DNA from: Streptomyces sp. ADI95-17
Lineage (GTDB): Bacteria; Actinomycetota; Actinomycetes; Streptomycetales; Streptomycetaceae
Length of the DNA stretch: 64,000 bases
Assembly: GCF_003846175.1 (NCBI RefSeq)
Contig: NZ_ML123048.1
Span: 247,588 to 311,587 of the forward strand
Direction of reading: 5' to 3'
In this document: positions 42,574 through 51,021 of the stretch, one piece after another
How the letters are laid out: every line of letters starts with the position of its first letter
How positions within the stretch are numbered: position 1 is the stretch's first letter
Made by a program: the position numbers and the translations under genes
The notes under the pieces: model-generated
Told to the model about the DNA's origin: nothing
What the model saw: only the letters and a program-made list of their open reading frames with translations
Databases searched by the model: none

Positions 42574-43278
42574 GTGAACCTTCTCTCCCATACTTCCGGC
42601 CCACGTGCCGACATCGTCCTGCCGTGCCTGGACGAGGCCGCCGCACTGCCCGGGGTGCTGGCCTCGGTCCCTCGTGGCTGGCGGGCGATCGTCGTGGACA
42701 ACGGCTCGACCGACGGCTCGGCGGAGCTGGCCCGCTCGCTCGGCGCGGTGGTGGTGCATGAACCGCGGCGTGGCTTCGGGGCCGCCTGCCATGCCGGGCT
42801 GCTCGCCGCCGCGGCGGAGTTCGTCTGCTTCTGTGACTGCGACGGCTCCCTGGATCCCGGGCTGCTGACCGGTTTCGTCCGCCGGGTCGCCGACGGCGAG
42901 AGCGATCTGGTGCTCGGCCGCCGCCGCCCCGAGGGGCGTGGTGCCTGGCCGCTGCACGCGCGGGCGGGCAATGCGGCGCTGGCCCGCATGGTGCGTCGCC
43001 GCACGGGGCTGCGGCTGCACGACCTCGGGCCGATGCGGGCCGCGCGCCGGGCCGATCTGCTGGCGCTCGATCTCACCGACCGGCGCAGCGGCTACCCGCT
43101 CCAGATGGTGGTGCGGGCGGCCGACGCGGGACTGCGGGTCACCGAGACGGATGTGCCCTATCTCGCGCGTACGGGGAAGTCGAAGGTCACCGGCACCTGG
43201 CTGGGCACCTGGCACGCGGTGCGCGACATGCGGGCCGTGCTGGGCGAACCTCCGGTCCGGGCGGGGGTCTCCCGGTGA
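42574..43278 (+). CDS. Family 2 glycosyltransferase (polyprenol-phosphate type)
   Basis: The 234-residue GT-A fold enzyme has 'ADIVLPCLDEAAALPGVL', 'AIVVDNGSTDGSAELA', a DxD-type 'CFCDCDGSLDPGLL' and 'DLVLGRRRPEGRGAW'. These match the DPM1/DPG synthase-like GT2 group that loads sugars on polyprenol phosphate, but it lacks a C-terminal membrane anchor. It starts at GTG 42574, with a second GTG at 42565 possible. It overlaps the next gene by four bases (GTGA) and heads a three-gene operon. Confidence 0.88.
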   Translation: MNLLSHTSGPRADIVLPCLDEAAALPGVLASVPRGWRAIVVDNGSTDGSAELARSLGAVVVHEPRRGFGAACHAGLLAAAAEFVCFCDCDGSLDPGLLTGFVRRVADGESDLVLGRRRPEGRGAWPLHARAGNAALARMVRRRTGLRLHDLGPMRAARRADLLALDLTDRRSGYPLQMVVRAADAGLRVTETDVPYLARTGKSKVTGTWLGTWHAVRDMRAVLGEPPVRAGVSR

Positions 43279-43952
43279 GCCCGGCGAAGCCGGACCCGCC
43301 TCGCGCGGCTCCGACCGGGGTGACGACACTGCTGGTCATCGCGAAGGAGCCGCTGCCCGGCCGGGTCAAGACCCGGCTCACCCCGCCCTTCGCCCCGGCC
43401 GAGGCCGCGCGGCTCGCCGAGGCGGCCCTCGGTGACACCCTGCGTACCGTCGCCGCGCTGCCCGCCGCGCGGCGCGCGGTCGTCCTGGAGGGGGCGCCCG
43501 GGCCGTGGCTGCCGCCGGGCATCGAAGTGGTGCCGCAGGGCCCGGGAGGTCTCGACGAACGGCTCGCCGCCGCGTTCGGCGCCTGTACGGGGCCGACGCT
43601 CCTGATCGGAATGGACACCCCGCAGATCACGGCGGCCGATCTGGCCCCCGCGCTCTCCCCCGGGGGCTGGGAGCGCTGTGACGCCTGGTTCGGTCCCGCC
43701 GAGGACGGCGGCTTCTGGGCACTGGGCCTGGCGGTGCCGGACCCAGGGCTGCTGCGCGGTGTGCCGATGTCCGTGCCCGAGACCGGTGCCGTGCAGCGTC
43801 GCCGGCTGGTCGACGCCGGACTGACCGTGCGCGATCTTCCCCGGCTCCGGGACGTGGACACGGCAGCCGACGCCGTGGACGTCGCGGCTCTCGCACCGCA
43901 CGGTGCCTTCGCCGCCGAACTCGCCCGGCTGACCCGGGGGGCGGTCCGATGA
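43275..43952 (+). CDS. TIGR04282-family (CofC-like) glycosyl/nucleotidyltransferase
   Basis: The 225-residue protein belongs to the DUF2064/TIGR04282 group: 'LLVIAKEPLPGRVKTRLTPP' near the start, 'LIGMDTPQITAADL' in the centre and 'FGPAEDGGFWALGL' further on. Members resemble CofC and MobA nucleotidyltransferases and are found next to GT2 genes, where they may activate or transfer an acidic or sugar group. The function is unproven. It starts at GTG 43275, overlapping the GT2 stop, and its end overlaps the methyltransferase ATG. Confidence 0.88.
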   Translation: MSPAKPDPPRAAPTGVTTLLVIAKEPLPGRVKTRLTPPFAPAEAARLAEAALGDTLRTVAALPAARRAVVLEGAPGPWLPPGIEVVPQGPGGLDERLAAAFGACTGPTLLIGMDTPQITAADLAPALSPGGWERCDAWFGPAEDGGFWALGLAVPDPGLLRGVPMSVPETGAVQRRRLVDAGLTVRDLPRLRDVDTAADAVDVAALAPHGAFAAELARLTRGAVR

Positions 43953-44758
43953 GCCGAACGGGTCCGGACCGGGGCATGCTCAGCGCGCCGCTCCCGGAGG
44001 TGGCGTCGTGGGGCACCGACCCGTACGCCGACGCCCTGCGCAACGGGCACGGTCCACTCTTCCTCCGCCGTACGGACGGCTGGCTGCTGCCGCTGGACGT
44101 GGAACGCTGGTGCGCCGTCGCGGACGCCGCGGACCTGTCGGCGCTGAGCCGCTGCGAAGGCCCCGTCCTGGACATCGGGTGCGGGCCCGGGCGGCTGGTC
44201 GCCGCGCTGGCGGCACGCGGTCACCGGGCGCTCGGCATCGACGTCAGCGAGGCCGCGGTCGACCGCACCCTACGGCTCGGGGGTTCCGCCCTGCGCCGCT
44301 CGGTCTTCGAACCGCTGCCGGGCGAGGGGCGTTGGGGCACCGTCCTGCTGGTCGACGGCAATGTCGGCATCGGCGGCGACCCGCGGCGCCTTCTGCACCG
44401 CACGGCGGAACTGCTCGCGCCGGGCGGCCTCCTCGTCGCCGAGACCGCGCCGCAGGACATCGACGAGCAGGTCCTGGTCCAGCTGGACGACGGACGCGCC
44501 GCCGGCTCCGGACCGGCCGCGGCCGACCCGTTCCCATGGGCCCGGCTCGGCACACCCGCGCTGTTGGGATACGCCCGCCCCCACGGGCTGCACCCCGCCG
44601 ATCAGTGGGACGCGGACGGGCGCTCCTTCGTCTCGCTGCGGCGCGGCCGGACCGTCCGGAACACCAGCCAGAGCCCGGAACCCAGGAACAGCACGGCCGT
44701 GATCAGCAGCCAGTTCCCCAGGAACACGTCGGGGGACAGCCCGCTGTACGGCTCATAG
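43949..44758 (+). CDS. Class I SAM-dependent methyltransferase
   Basis: The protein is up to 269 residues long. It has the SAM-binding motif I 'PVLDIGCGPGRLVAALAARG', an acidic end of strand 2 ('HRALGIDVSEAAVD') and 'LLAPGGLLVAETAPQDID'. The last 50 or so residues after 'FVSLRRGRTVR' read through sequence that codes for the membrane protein on the opposite strand and look like a non-conserved tail. It is third in the GT2 / TIGR04282 operon, so it probably methylates the same glycoconjugate or its lipid carrier; this is inference from context. Confidence 0.88.
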   Translation: MSRTGPDRGMLSAPLPEVASWGTDPYADALRNGHGPLFLRRTDGWLLPLDVERWCAVADAADLSALSRCEGPVLDIGCGPGRLVAALAARGHRALGIDVSEAAVDRTLRLGGSALRRSVFEPLPGEGRWGTVLLVDGNVGIGGDPRRLLHRTAELLAPGGLLVAETAPQDIDEQVLVQLDDGRAAGSGPAAADPFPWARLGTPALLGYARPHGLHPADQWDADGRSFVSLRRGRTVRNTSQSPEPRNSTAVISSQFPRNTSGDSPLYGS

Positions 44759-45087
44759 TGCTCAGCCTGCCGGGTGATCAACGGGAACCACATGAGCAGC
44801 AGCAGTCCGGAGAGGAAGGCCGGAACCCGGACGTAGTTCACCGAGCCGGAACGCCGGCCGGAACACCGGCGCAGCAGCAGGTCCGCCGACGCGTAGAGCG
44901 GAACCAGCACCAGGTCGTGCACCAGGGCCGCGCCCACGAACCACACCGCGACGCCGAGCGTGTCCCCCGCCAGCAGCCGCACCCCCGCATATCCCGCGAG
45001 GGCGAAGGAGGCGGCCATCAGGACGAGGTGCAGTGTCCCCTCGCCGTACCAACGCCGCACAAGGGTACGGGGGTTCGCTCTGTTCAC
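44602..45087 (-). CDS. Four-helix membrane protein
   Basis: The 161-residue protein starts at GTG 45087 and has four hydrophobic segments ('LVLMAASFALAGYAGVRLLA', 'VAVWFVGAALVHDLVLVPLY', 'VPAFLSGLLLLMWFPLI', 'LGNWLLITAVLFLGSGLWLV'). I do not recognise the family. Its start overlaps the oxidoreductase stop by four bases, so it is the second gene of that operon and may be a membrane partner of it. Its 3' end overlaps the converging methyltransferase gene by 157 bases. Confidence 0.8.
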   Translation of the reverse strand: MNRANPRTLVRRWYGEGTLHLVLMAASFALAGYAGVRLLAGDTLGVAVWFVGAALVHDLVLVPLYASADLLLRRCSGRRSGSVNYVRVPAFLSGLLLLMWFPLITRQAEHYEPYSGLSPDVFLGNWLLITAVLFLGSGLWLVFRTVRPRRSETKERPSASH

Positions 45088-46394
45088 AGCTCTCCAAAGG
45101 TCAGCCGGCCCACCCATTTGGTGTTGAGTACACCGGGTGCGGCCGGGACGATGATCCGCGCCGGGTATCCGTGATCGGGTGACAGGTCCTCGCCGTTGAC
45201 CTGCAGGGCCAGCAGCGAACGCGGGTCGCGCACCTGGTTGTCGCGGAGTGCCGCCCGGCGGAACGGACCGCTGCGCTGGACCGATTCCACCAGTACACCC
45301 GGTGGCCGGTCCGGGTATCCGGCGAGCGCCGCCAGATCGCTCAGCCGTACGCCGCGCCACCACTGGTCCGAGGTGGACCAGCCCTCCACGCAGGCGATCG
45401 GCAGCGCCGCGCTGTACTGGTCCATGGCCAGCAGCTGTTCCCGGGTGAACCGGAGGTTCCCGGCCGGGCCGCTGACGGTGAGCCACCAGCCCTCCCCCGT
45501 TTCGGTCGTGGTGATGCCGACCGCGGCGGCCGTCTTGTTGATCTGGAAACCGTCAGGTCCCGATCCGGGTTCGGCGGCGCCGTGCGGGGTGAGCAGGGCC
45601 AACAGCCTCGCCGGCCCGTCGAAGCTCCGTCCGGCCGAAGTGACCAGCAGGAGCAGTGAGCCCGCGCCCACCATGGCCAGCGCGCCACGCCGGGAGATGG
45701 TCGGCCCGGCGGGATCCGGGGACTCCAGCGGATCGTCGCGCACCTTCCCGCTCAGTCCGCCCGACCGCAGCACCCGTACGGCCTGCGGCACCCGGAGCCC
45801 CGCGTGGGCGAGGAACGCGGCGAAGAACACCCATGCCCCGTAGAAGTGCAGCGGGTAGAAGGAGCCCGGGAACAGGTACTCCAGCTGGATGTTGAGCAGC
45901 CCGGTGAGGAACTCGAACAACGCCCCGCCCACCAGCAGCAACAGCGAGATCCGCTCCAGCGCGTGCCCGACGGAACGGACCGGCGGCAGTGCGAAGAGCT
46001 TCGGGACCACGGACCAGAGCTTCGCCAGCAGTACGGGGACCAGGACGATCCCCACGGTGACGTGCAGCCCCTGCGTCAGCCGGTACAGCCAGTGCGGCCC
46101 GGTCGGCCAGGCGAAGAGGTAGAAACCCAGCAGCCCCTTGTCGGGCGTCTTGTCGTTGACCGGATTCAGGTCCGGGTTGTAGGCGGCGTACGACAGCAGG
46201 CCCGTCACGAAGAGCAGTGTGATCCCGGCGAGCAGGACGAGCCCGAGGACCGCGGTGAAGCCGACCCCCCGCACGGGGCTGCGCCAGAACCCTGGCGCCG
46301 AGGGAAGCCGTTCGAGAAGCGTCGCGGCACGGCCGGAGGAGAACCGGGAAAGGGAAGCGTGAGGGGTCGGACTGTTCCGACGGCTGTCGCCCAT
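45084..46394 (-). CDS. Membrane-anchored molybdopterin oxidoreductase (SUOX/YedY-like)
   Basis: The 436-residue fusion has residues 1-230 holding four to five membrane helices resembling a cytochrome-b561-like module ('GLHVTVGIVLVPVLLAKLW', 'FYPLHFYGAWVFFAAFLAHA', with several candidate heme His). A Tat-like 'SRRGALAMVGAGSLLLLV' helix leads to the sulfite-oxidase-type Moco domain. Its ligand Cys335 lies in 'LPIACVEGWSTSDQWWRGV', and 'LVESVQRSGPF' and 'PDHGYPARIIVP' follow. By topology the Moco domain should lie outside the membrane. The substrate is unknown; sulfoxide or methionine-sulfoxide reduction is one option by analogy to MsrPQ. Confidence 0.88.
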   Translation of the reverse strand: MGDSRRNSPTPHASLSRFSSGRAATLLERLPSAPGFWRSPVRGVGFTAVLGLVLLAGITLLFVTGLLSYAAYNPDLNPVNDKTPDKGLLGFYLFAWPTGPHWLYRLTQGLHVTVGIVLVPVLLAKLWSVVPKLFALPPVRSVGHALERISLLLLVGGALFEFLTGLLNIQLEYLFPGSFYPLHFYGAWVFFAAFLAHAGLRVPQAVRVLRSGGLSGKVRDDPLESPDPAGPTISRRGALAMVGAGSLLLLVTSAGRSFDGPARLLALLTPHGAAEPGSGPDGFQINKTAAAVGITTTETGEGWWLTVSGPAGNLRFTREQLLAMDQYSAALPIACVEGWSTSDQWWRGVRLSDLAALAGYPDRPPGVLVESVQRSGPFRRAALRDNQVRDPRSLLALQVNGEDLSPDHGYPARIIVPAAPGVLNTKWVGRLTFGEL

Positions 46395-46600
46395 GTTCCG
46401 ACGCTATGCCCGGGGTGCCGGGGCGGGAGGGGTGCGACTCCTGACGAAACGATGACGTCACCCCTGGGAGCGTACGGGCCCGGCACCCGCACCCGCCCTG
46501 CCGGCCCGCCCACCCGTCGAGGTGTCCGGGAATCTGACGGTTCGGTGACGCGCCCCGCCGGCACCCGTCTCCGGGGCCCCGCCGTGCGTACGGTGCCTGC

Positions 46601-47986
46601 GTGAAGACCGAGGACCGCACCGAGCACATCACCGAGCCGATTCCCGCAGAGCGCTCCGGGCACCGCCGCGACCTGGCCGCCGTCGGCGTGGGCGTCGTGC
46701 TGGTCGCCGCCGCCGCGCTCGTCGGCCGGGCCGTCGAGAGCGCCGACCACTCCCTCTTCGTCCACTGGCCCCCACTGCTCGCGTCCTGGAACCCGCATGG
46801 GGGGATCGGTACGGTGGCCGCGCCCGCCGTCGCCGCCGCCGTCATCGCCCACGGTCCGCTCCTGGCCGTCCGGTTGCGCTGGCGGACACTGCTGCTCGGC
46901 TGCTACACCGCCTCGCTCGCCTGGATCTTCTCGCTCGCGCTGATCGACGGCTGGGGGCGCGGCATCGCCGAGCGCCTCACCACGAAGCACGAATACCTGC
47001 GGGCCATCGGCCGTTTCGACGACATCGGAGCCGCTCTGCGCACCTTCAACGACCACATCCTGATCGGACCGCCGGACAACTGGCCCACCCATGTCGCCGG
47101 ACATCCGCCGGGCGCCACACTCACCTTCGTCCTGCTGGACCGCATCGGACTCGGCGGCGGTTCCTGGGCCGGGGTCTGGTGCATCGTGACCGCGGCCTCC
47201 GCGGTGGTGGCCGCACTGATCACGCTCCGGGCCCTGGCGGACGAGCGCACCGCCCGCCGCGCCGCACCGTTCGTCGTCCTCGCACCGGTCGCGGTCTGGG
47301 CGGGTACCTCGGCCGACGGCTACTTCACCGGGGTGGCCACCTGGTCCGTCGCCCTGCTGGCCCTGGCCGCGAGCCGAACGGTCCGCAGCCCCGCAGCCGC
47401 CGCGCTGGGTGCAGGGCTGCTGTACGGCCTGCTCTGCTACCTGAGTTACGGTCTGCCGCTCATCGCGCTCCTGTTCGTCGCGGTCCTCGCGCTGACCCGC
47501 ACCGCCCTGCCGCTCCCCCTCTTCGTGCTGGGGGCTCTGGTGGTGCCGGCGGCCTTCACACTGGCGGGGTTCAACTGGTGGGAGGCCTACCACCTGCTAG
47601 TCGAGCGCTACTACCAGGGCGCGGGTGGAGTCCGGCCGTACTCCTACTGGGTCTGGGCCAATCTCGCCTGCACCGCGGTCGCCGCCGGGCCGGCGACGCT
47701 CGCGGGCGTGCGCCGTGTCGCGGCGGGTGCGCCGAGCGCCCTGCGTTCCAGGGCGGCGACCGCCCAGGACCGGCTGATCGTGCTGGTGCTCGCCGCCCTC
47801 CTCGCGTTGCTGGCCGCCGACCTGTCCGGGATGAGCAAGGCGGAGACGGAACGGATCTGGCAGCCGTTCATCCTCTGGCTGCTGCCCGCCGCCGCACTCC
47901 TGCCCGCACGGGGCCGGCGCGGCTGGCTGGCGGCGCAGGCAGGGGTGGCCCTGGCGGTCAACCACCTGCTCTGGACGGGTTGGTAG
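46601..47986 (+). CDS. GT-C-like polytopic membrane protein
   Basis: The 461-residue protein has about ten membrane helices. After the first helix pair it has a long loop with 'NWPTHVAGHPPGATLTFVLL', a H-P-P motif in the position typical of polyprenol-phosphate-dependent GT-C transferases (ArnT/PMT/mannosyltransferase-like). It starts at GTG 46601. It is divergent from the molybdopterin oxidoreductase with a 206-bp gap. With the GT2 gene nearby, a polyprenol-phosphate-sugar relay from cytoplasm to outer face is plausible but not shown. Confidence 0.75.
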   Translation: MKTEDRTEHITEPIPAERSGHRRDLAAVGVGVVLVAAAALVGRAVESADHSLFVHWPPLLASWNPHGGIGTVAAPAVAAAVIAHGPLLAVRLRWRTLLLGCYTASLAWIFSLALIDGWGRGIAERLTTKHEYLRAIGRFDDIGAALRTFNDHILIGPPDNWPTHVAGHPPGATLTFVLLDRIGLGGGSWAGVWCIVTAASAVVAALITLRALADERTARRAAPFVVLAPVAVWAGTSADGYFTGVATWSVALLALAASRTVRSPAAAALGAGLLYGLLCYLSYGLPLIALLFVAVLALTRTALPLPLFVLGALVVPAAFTLAGFNWWEAYHLLVERYYQGAGGVRPYSYWVWANLACTAVAAGPATLAGVRRVAAGAPSALRSRAATAQDRLIVLVLAALLALLAADLSGMSKAETERIWQPFILWLLPAAALLPARGRRGWLAAQAGVALAVNHLLWTGW

Positions 47987-48149
47987 CCGCTGTCCCGGGG
48001 CCGGTGGCGTACGCCTTCCGGGGTGTGACCGAGATACGCGTCAAAGGGGCAACGGGATGATCTCGAAGCCCCGAGCGCCCGGCCCGTCACCCGTTCAGCG
48101 CAGTGTCGTTGGCGGTGATGTCGAGCGTCGTCCGGCCCTGGGGTGGGTT

Positions 48150-48842
48150 GTGACATCGATCGAGCGGACCGCGTATCCGCGGTTCAAGCGGCTGATCACC
48201 ACGCACGAGCTGCATCTGTTCTTCTCACCGACTCGCGAGGACCTGGAGTGGGCGGCCGACGCTACCGACTGCGATGAGCATCTGCCGGCCCTGCTCGTGA
48301 TGTTGAAGTCGTACCGGAGGGCACGCTGCCGGTGTCCCGGGCCGAGAGGACGGCCAAGCATCACCGTGGCCTGGTCCGCAAGCGGGTCGGCGTGACGTAC
48401 GACCAGGCCAGGGCCAGGGGGGATCGTCGAGCAGTCGATCGGCAAGGAGGCGGAGGCGAAGAACCGTCCGGCGGATCTGATCGACATCGCGCTGGAGAAG
48501 GTGGTGGAGGCCGGGCTGGAGCTGCCGGGGTTCTCCACCTTTGACAAGATGGCCTCGAAGATCCGCACTGAGGTGAACGTCTCGATCCGCGCAGGCATCC
48601 ACGACCGTATGAGCGCTCCTCAAGCGGGCGGGGCTCATGCGGCTGCTGGAGGAGCGCGACAGCGACGGGACGACGCTGTTCAACCGTCTGAAGAAGCCCG
48701 CCAAAGGCCCGACCTGGTCGCATTTCAAGAACTGACCGAGCGCCTGGAATGGCTGGGTGAGCTGGGCGACACCGAGGTGTGGATGGATGGAGTCGCCGTG
48801 GGGAAGATCACCGACTCATCCGCGCTGTTCTGCCGGCGGTGA
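48150..48842 (+). pseudogene. Tn3-family transposase remnant (DUF4158 N-terminal region)
   Basis: Three frames together give the N-terminal part of a Tn3 transposase: 'TSIERTAYPRFKRLITTHEL', 'FFSPTREDLEWAADATD', then after a frameshift 'RTAKHHRGLVRKRVGVTYDQ', then 'GFSTFDKMASKIRTEVNVSI' and finally 'RLEWLGELGDTEVWMDGVAV'. At least three frame changes occur, and the DDE catalytic C-terminal half is missing. No terminal inverted repeats or target duplication were found. It is a decayed 5' fragment marking an old insertion. Confidence 0.82.
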
Positions 48843-48885
48843 ACCCCGGCCCGACCGGGCTCGACGATCACTAAAGTCCAGCCCC

Positions 48886-49641
48886 ATGACGACGATTACG
48901 ACGCGCACGGTCGAGTACCCGGCCGACGGTCTGACGATGATCGGGCACCTCGCACTCCCGGCCGGCGTCGGCCGCCGGCCCGCGGTGCTGCTCGGGCCAG
49001 AGGGGACGGGGCTCAGCGACGTCGAGCGCCGCCGGGCCGATGCTCTCGCCGAGCTGGGATACGTAACGCTGGCCTTCGACCTTCACGGCGGGCGCTATTT
49101 GGGTGACCCCGAGGAGATGCTGGCCCGTTGCATGCCGCTGCTCGCCAACCCCGACCGGATGCGGGGCATCGGTCATGCGGCGCTCGACGTGTTGCGCGCC
49201 GAACCGCGGACCGACCCCGACCGGATCGCCGCCATCGGCTACGGCACCGGGGGCGCCGTCGGGCTGGAACTCGGGCGCGACGGCGTCAACCTGCGCGCGA
49301 TCGGGACAGTCAACGCGCTGACCACGGGCCGACCGGGCGAGGCGGCGCGCATTCGCTGCCCGGTGTGGGCCGGGGTCGGGTCGGAAGACCCGATCATGCC
49401 GCCCGCGCAACGGAGCGCGTTCACCGCCGAGATGCAGGCCGCGGGCGTCGACTGGCGCCTCGTGGTCTACGGCGGTGCCTTGCACGCCTTCCACCACCCG
49501 CCGGTCGACCACACCGTGCGTCCCGGCGTCGGCTACCACCCACGGCACGCGCAGCGAGCCTGGCGCGACGTCGTCGACCTGCTCTCCGAGTGCCTGCCCG
49601 TGACGGAGGATCTGGTCAGTCCAAGCTCGGCCACCCGCTGA
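48886..49641 (+). CDS. Dienelactone hydrolase-like protein lacking the nucleophile Cys
   Basis: The 251-residue alpha/beta-hydrolase has the DLH layout: 'GHLALPAGVGRRPAVLLGPE', 'VTLAFDLHGGRYLGDPEEM', 'RIAAIGYGTGGAVGLELGRD', 'WAGVGSEDPIMPPAQR' and 'YGGALHAFHHPP'. In active DLH the nucleophile elbow is GYCxGG; here it is GYGTGG, so the Cys is Gly. The Asp and His positions look kept. It may be a non-catalytic relative or use another mechanism. No clear ribosome site precedes ATG 48886. It lies just after the Tn3 remnant, as a single gene. Confidence 0.8.
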   Translation: MTTITTRTVEYPADGLTMIGHLALPAGVGRRPAVLLGPEGTGLSDVERRRADALAELGYVTLAFDLHGGRYLGDPEEMLARCMPLLANPDRMRGIGHAALDVLRAEPRTDPDRIAAIGYGTGGAVGLELGRDGVNLRAIGTVNALTTGRPGEAARIRCPVWAGVGSEDPIMPPAQRSAFTAEMQAAGVDWRLVVYGGALHAFHHPPVDHTVRPGVGYHPRHAQRAWRDVVDLLSECLPVTEDLVSPSSATR

Positions 49642-49781
49642 CCAGCGCTTACCGGTCACTACGGCACATTTCTGGCGTGTTCCGGTCCCGTCCCTGTTTC
49701 GCGGCCCGCTGGACACAGCCGATACGCGGCCTGGAGAGTAGAGCGCGCTCGATCGGTCAGCCATCGACTCCGGGAGACCTC

Positions 49782-50198
49782 ATGCGTACTCGTCTCGCCG
49801 CTGCGCTCTGCGGCGTCGCGCTCGCCGCAGGAACGCTGCTGAGCGCGCCCGCCGCCACCGCCCAGGCGTCCGCCTACCCGACCAGCACATTCGACGTCAC
49901 CGTCGGGAACACCTACACGAGGGGCACCATCACCTGGTACAACCGTTCGGTCACCGTGACGGGCGAACAGAAGTCGGTGGACGGGTTCAGCTGCCGGGGC
50001 ACCTCGGTGTTCACCCTCGACAGCGCCGACGTCGAACTGAGCCGGGAATTCAGCGCCAACGTGTGTGGCATGAGCTCGAATTTCACTGTTCCTGTCGATG
50101 CGAATGTCCCCGGTGGTGCAGCCGTCGTCCGCATCTGCCTCGATGACGGCGGCTCCCCAGCCACGTACTTCCTGTGTGAGCGGTACGGGCACCCCTGA
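49782..50198 (+). CDS. Small secreted protein with four cysteines
   Basis: The 138-residue protein has a clear Sec signal peptide (basic MRTR, a hydrophobic core, cleavage near 'ATAQAS'). The mature part is Ser/Thr-rich and likely all-beta ('STFDVTVGNTYTRGTITWYN'). Four cysteines ('FSCRG', 'NVCGM', 'RICLD', 'FLCER') could form two disulfides. I do not recognise the family. A GGGAGA ribosome site precedes ATG 49782. It stands alone. Confidence 0.75.
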   Translation: MRTRLAAALCGVALAAGTLLSAPAATAQASAYPTSTFDVTVGNTYTRGTITWYNRSVTVTGEQKSVDGFSCRGTSVFTLDSADVELSREFSANVCGMSSNFTVPVDANVPGGAAVVRICLDDGGSPATYFLCERYGHP

Positions 50199-50598
50199 GT
50201 GCCGGCAAGGCCGCTGAGACGGCCGTACGCACCAGGAGCCCCGGGCGGGGAGAGCGACGGCCCGGTCGCTCGGCACGGCCGGCCGGATATCACACTCGTC
50301 GGCGAGCAGCCGGCAACCCGAACCGGCCGTGGGCACGCAGAAGCCGGGCTCCGAAACTGGCCGGAACCCGGCACCTTTTGCGCATCTGGGCAACCCGTCC
50401 CTGTTGGTGACCTCAAAGGCGAAGGGGACCGTCTGAATCCGATTCGGTCGGACGTCGGTGAGCCCGGAGCGCCGCGCCGGATGCCACTGATGCCGGCCGC
50501 GGTGGGCAAGGTCGACCGATGCCCGGTCCGCTCCGTCAGCTCACGTGCTGCGCCCGCCTTCCAGGGCTCGTCGTCGCGCAACCGCGAGGCCTGCTGTC
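50199..50598. other. 400-bp stretch without a recognisable gene
   Basis: Both strands have open frames here, but all give Arg/Pro-rich, shadow-like translations. There is no clear start with a ribosome site, and no repeat or hairpin of note. It is the first of several gene-poor patches in the 48-53.6 kb scar. Confidence 0.5.
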
Positions 50599-51021
50599 AT
50601 GCAGTCAGATGCCCAGTTGAAAAGCGTGCCCGCGCTGGGCTGCACCAGCGTTCACGGGAGGCTGTATCGACGGTATGACCAGTTGCAGGTCTCGTTCAAT
50701 GCGCTGGGCCGCTCCGCGAACCTCGTCCGGAACATTGCCTTTTTCCTGAACAAGGAGGTTGAAGATCGGAGTGTCTGGAAACATCGGAAATCTGCTCTCT
50801 CGGACTTGTCTGCGGGGGCAGAAGAGATCGTTGTGCCGGCCGAAGGCTCCCCCATCGCCCTGGCCTTGGCTGTGGAAGTCGGTTCATCAGGACCCAGCCG
50901 GTCCGTGGTGTCCATCGTGTGGTCCGGACCGGGGTGGGGCCGCATATCACTTGCGGGCGACGAACCCCCACTGGTCGACGGGCTCGGCCACTTCTTCCTC
51001 CGGGCTCGGACGCCACAGTGA
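50599..51021 (+). CDS. Hypothetical protein, 140 aa
   Basis: From ATG 50599 the frame gives a protein of fairly normal composition ('RYDQLQVSFNALGRSANLVR', 'AEEIVVPAEGSPIALALAVE', 'SRSVVSIVWSGPGWGRISLA'). The third-position GC bias is weaker than in neighbours, which suits foreign or poorly constrained sequence. Its last 75 bases overlap the 3' end of the converging methyltransferase. I recognise no family or motif. It may be a real accessory gene or chance. Confidence 0.4.
   Translation: MQSDAQLKSVPALGCTSVHGRLYRRYDQLQVSFNALGRSANLVRNIAFFLNKEVEDRSVWKHRKSALSDLSAGAEEIVVPAEGSPIALALAVEVGSSGPSRSVVSIVWSGPGWGRISLAGDEPPLVDGLGHFFLRARTPQ

Noticed and set aside
48057..48149. Start of the Tn3 fragment at an upstream ATG
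   Set aside because: The preceding 31 codons show no similarity to the transposase; the match begins at about 48150.
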